The position numbers were made by a program, and so were the translations under genes. This document shows, in pieces, positions 63,199 through 64,000 of a stretch of 64,000 nt of DNA. The notes beneath the pieces are model-generated. The model worked only from the letters and a program-made list of their open reading frames with translations. It was not told where the DNA came from and ran no database searches. The first letter of the stretch is position 1, and each line of letters starts with the position of its first letter. Source of the stretch: Aequorivita marisscotiae (lineage in GTDB: Bacteria > Bacteroidota > Bacteroidia > Flavobacteriales > Flavobacteriaceae); the NCBI RefSeq assembly GCF_029814825.1, contig NZ_CP122379.1:806001-870000 (forward strand), written 5' to 3'.

Positions 63199-63552
63199 AT
63201 GGAAAGGAGCTGTCCCGAATGTGGCGATAAAATTGTTGGGCGCGCAGACAAAAAGTATTGCAGTGACGCCTGTCGTAATGCGCATAACAATTCGTTAAAT
63301 AAAGACAGAAAGAATTTAGTGCGCAATATTAACAATCGCCTAAGGAAAAATTACCGAATTCTAGAAACATTAAATACCGAAGATAAAACGAAAACTACCA
63401 AAGATAGGCTACTGCGAATGGGTTTTAGTTTTGAATATTTCACCGGAATTTATACAACCAAATCTGGTTCTACGTACTACTATTTATACGATCAAGGATA
63501 TCTTCCATTAGACAACAATTTTTATCTTTTAGTGAAAAAAGATCTTAAATAA
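63199..63552 (+). CDS. Small protein with N-terminal zinc ribbon (DUF2116-like)
   Basis: The 117-residue protein starts with a treble-clef-like zinc site, CPECG and YCSDACRNAHNN, with cysteines at 5, 8, 21 and 25. A basic helical part follows (NIIRLR-type: NRLRKNYRILETLN), then a C-terminal beta region with GSTYYYLYDQGYLPL. The basic helix and zinc site suggest nucleic-acid binding, which is a guess. It is a single gene. Confidence 0.8.
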   Translation: MERSCPECGDKIVGRADKKYCSDACRNAHNNSLNKDRKNLVRNINNRLRKNYRILETLNTEDKTKTTKDRLLRMGFSFEYFTGIYTTKSGSTYYYLYDQGYLPLDNNFYLLVKKDLK

Positions 63553-63686
63553 GTATTGGAAATTTTTCTACACTTATATTTTTCATCCACCTTATTTGGC
63601 ACAACCTTAAATATAATCTAACACTTCTTTAACCAGAGGGGTTTTAAATTGGTCGTAATTTTATATTTCAAAAAAAAAACAGAAAT

Positions 63687-64000
63687 ATGAAAACGAAAAA
63701 TCTTTTTACGATAGTAATGCTATTTATAGGTGCTTACATCTTCGCGCAGAATGCAGAGGACAAAAAAATTATTCGGGATGCCGAACAATCTAAAGCCGCA
63801 TTTATTGAAGCTAATCCAAAAATGCAAGACTATTTTGATGATGCCAAGGCATATGCAATATTTCCGAATGTAGGAAAAGGAGCCATAATTATTGGTGCCG
63901 CTTCAGGAAATGGTGCCGTTTACGAACGAGGGGTACTCGTAGGAATGGCAAATATGAAACAACTGGATATTGGCGCACAGATAGGTGGAAAAGCCTATAG
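63687..64000 (+). CDS. SYLF-domain (Ysc84-like) lipid-binding protein, 3' end outside the window
   Basis: The frame from ATG 63687 is open to the window end (104 residues seen). It has a signal peptide (LFTIVMLFIGAYIFAQN), a helical region (DAEQSKAAFIEANPKMQDYF) and the start of the SYLF domain: AYAIFPNVGKGAIIIGAASG, GAVYERGVLVG, MANMKQLDIGAQIGG. Members bind lipids and are periplasmic or secreted in bacteria. The stop is beyond the window. Confidence 0.88.
   Translation, partial: MKTKNLFTIVMLFIGAYIFAQNAEDKKIIRDAEQSKAAFIEANPKMQDYFDDAKAYAIFPNVGKGAIIIGAASGNGAVYERGVLVGMANMKQLDIGAQIGGKAY

Noticed and set aside
1..64000. tRNA, rRNA or riboswitch genes
   Set aside because: I looked through all gaps above 90 bases and saw no cloverleaf, rRNA segment or known riboswitch core; short or unusual RNAs could still be missed by eye.

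Overview
The window is AT-rich chromosomal DNA from a member of the Bacteroidota, most likely family Flavobacteriaceae. The evidence is type IX secretion (T9SS) proteins with both type A and type B sorting domains, a PorP/SprF-OmpA cluster, TonB-dependent receptors with carboxypeptidase-D-like N-terminal domains, Bacteroidota-type -7 promoter boxes (TAnnTTTG), a complete SUF operon, and an isoleucyl-tRNA synthetase of the long, eukaryote-like type. I see no rRNA, tRNA, CRISPR array, insertion sequence or prophage. The genus cannot be fixed from the sequence alone.

Layout, left half. 1-3673: the end of a choice-of-anchor B/T9SS protein, a beta-propeller-like lipoprotein, an MbnP-like lipoprotein and an MbnH-like di-heme peroxidase, probably a copper-related cell-surface cluster. 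3729-12311: the SUF iron-sulfur cluster operon (sufA-sufB-lipoprotein-sufC-sufD-sufS-META lipoprotein-sufE-sufT-DUF2480), followed by a DUF3078 outer-membrane protein with its own promoter and terminator. 12389-20197: hflX on the minus strand, then a T9SS type B adhesin-like protein, PorP/SprF and an OmpA-family protein. 20200-28000: a GNAT acetyltransferase, a DUF5689 lipoprotein with a TonB-dependent receptor and a divergent secreted nuclease/phosphatase, then a C70-like protease broken by a stop codon, a MORN-like protein and a small membrane protein. 28098-32946: a second TonB receptor, an M23 peptidase and a DUF3108 protein.

Layout, right half. 33055-35910: tyrosine catabolism (hpd and hmgA) interrupted by a DUF4160-DUF2442 pair. 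36072-40141: a patatin-BamA-like fusion and uvrC. 40319-44497: a tandemly duplicated two-gene unit (secreted M43-like metalloprotease plus T9SS leucine-rich-repeat protein). In the first copy the protease has an internal deletion, and the two copies share an identical 192 bp 3' end. 44631-47467: a His-rich protein and a TonB receptor, probably for metal uptake. 47525-50802: two RimK-type ATP-grasp ligases with a retropepsin-like protease and an aspartoacylase/M14-like hydrolase, the best candidate for an undescribed protein-modification system here. 50932-57425: fau, CD225 and DUF2752 proteins, lspA, an amber-interrupted surface protein, a DksA-like gene and ileS. 57570-64000: a lipoprotein, a DsbD-like thiol-disulfide protein, a second class V aminotransferase, a DUF6268-like barrel, a Zn-ribbon protein and the start of a SYLF protein.

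Recurring themes are surface export by T9SS, metal and iron-sulfur handling, and several recently broken or slippage-prone genes: two in-frame stops, one C-terminal frameshift, one internal deletion, and heptamer repeats whose unit is not a multiple of three.
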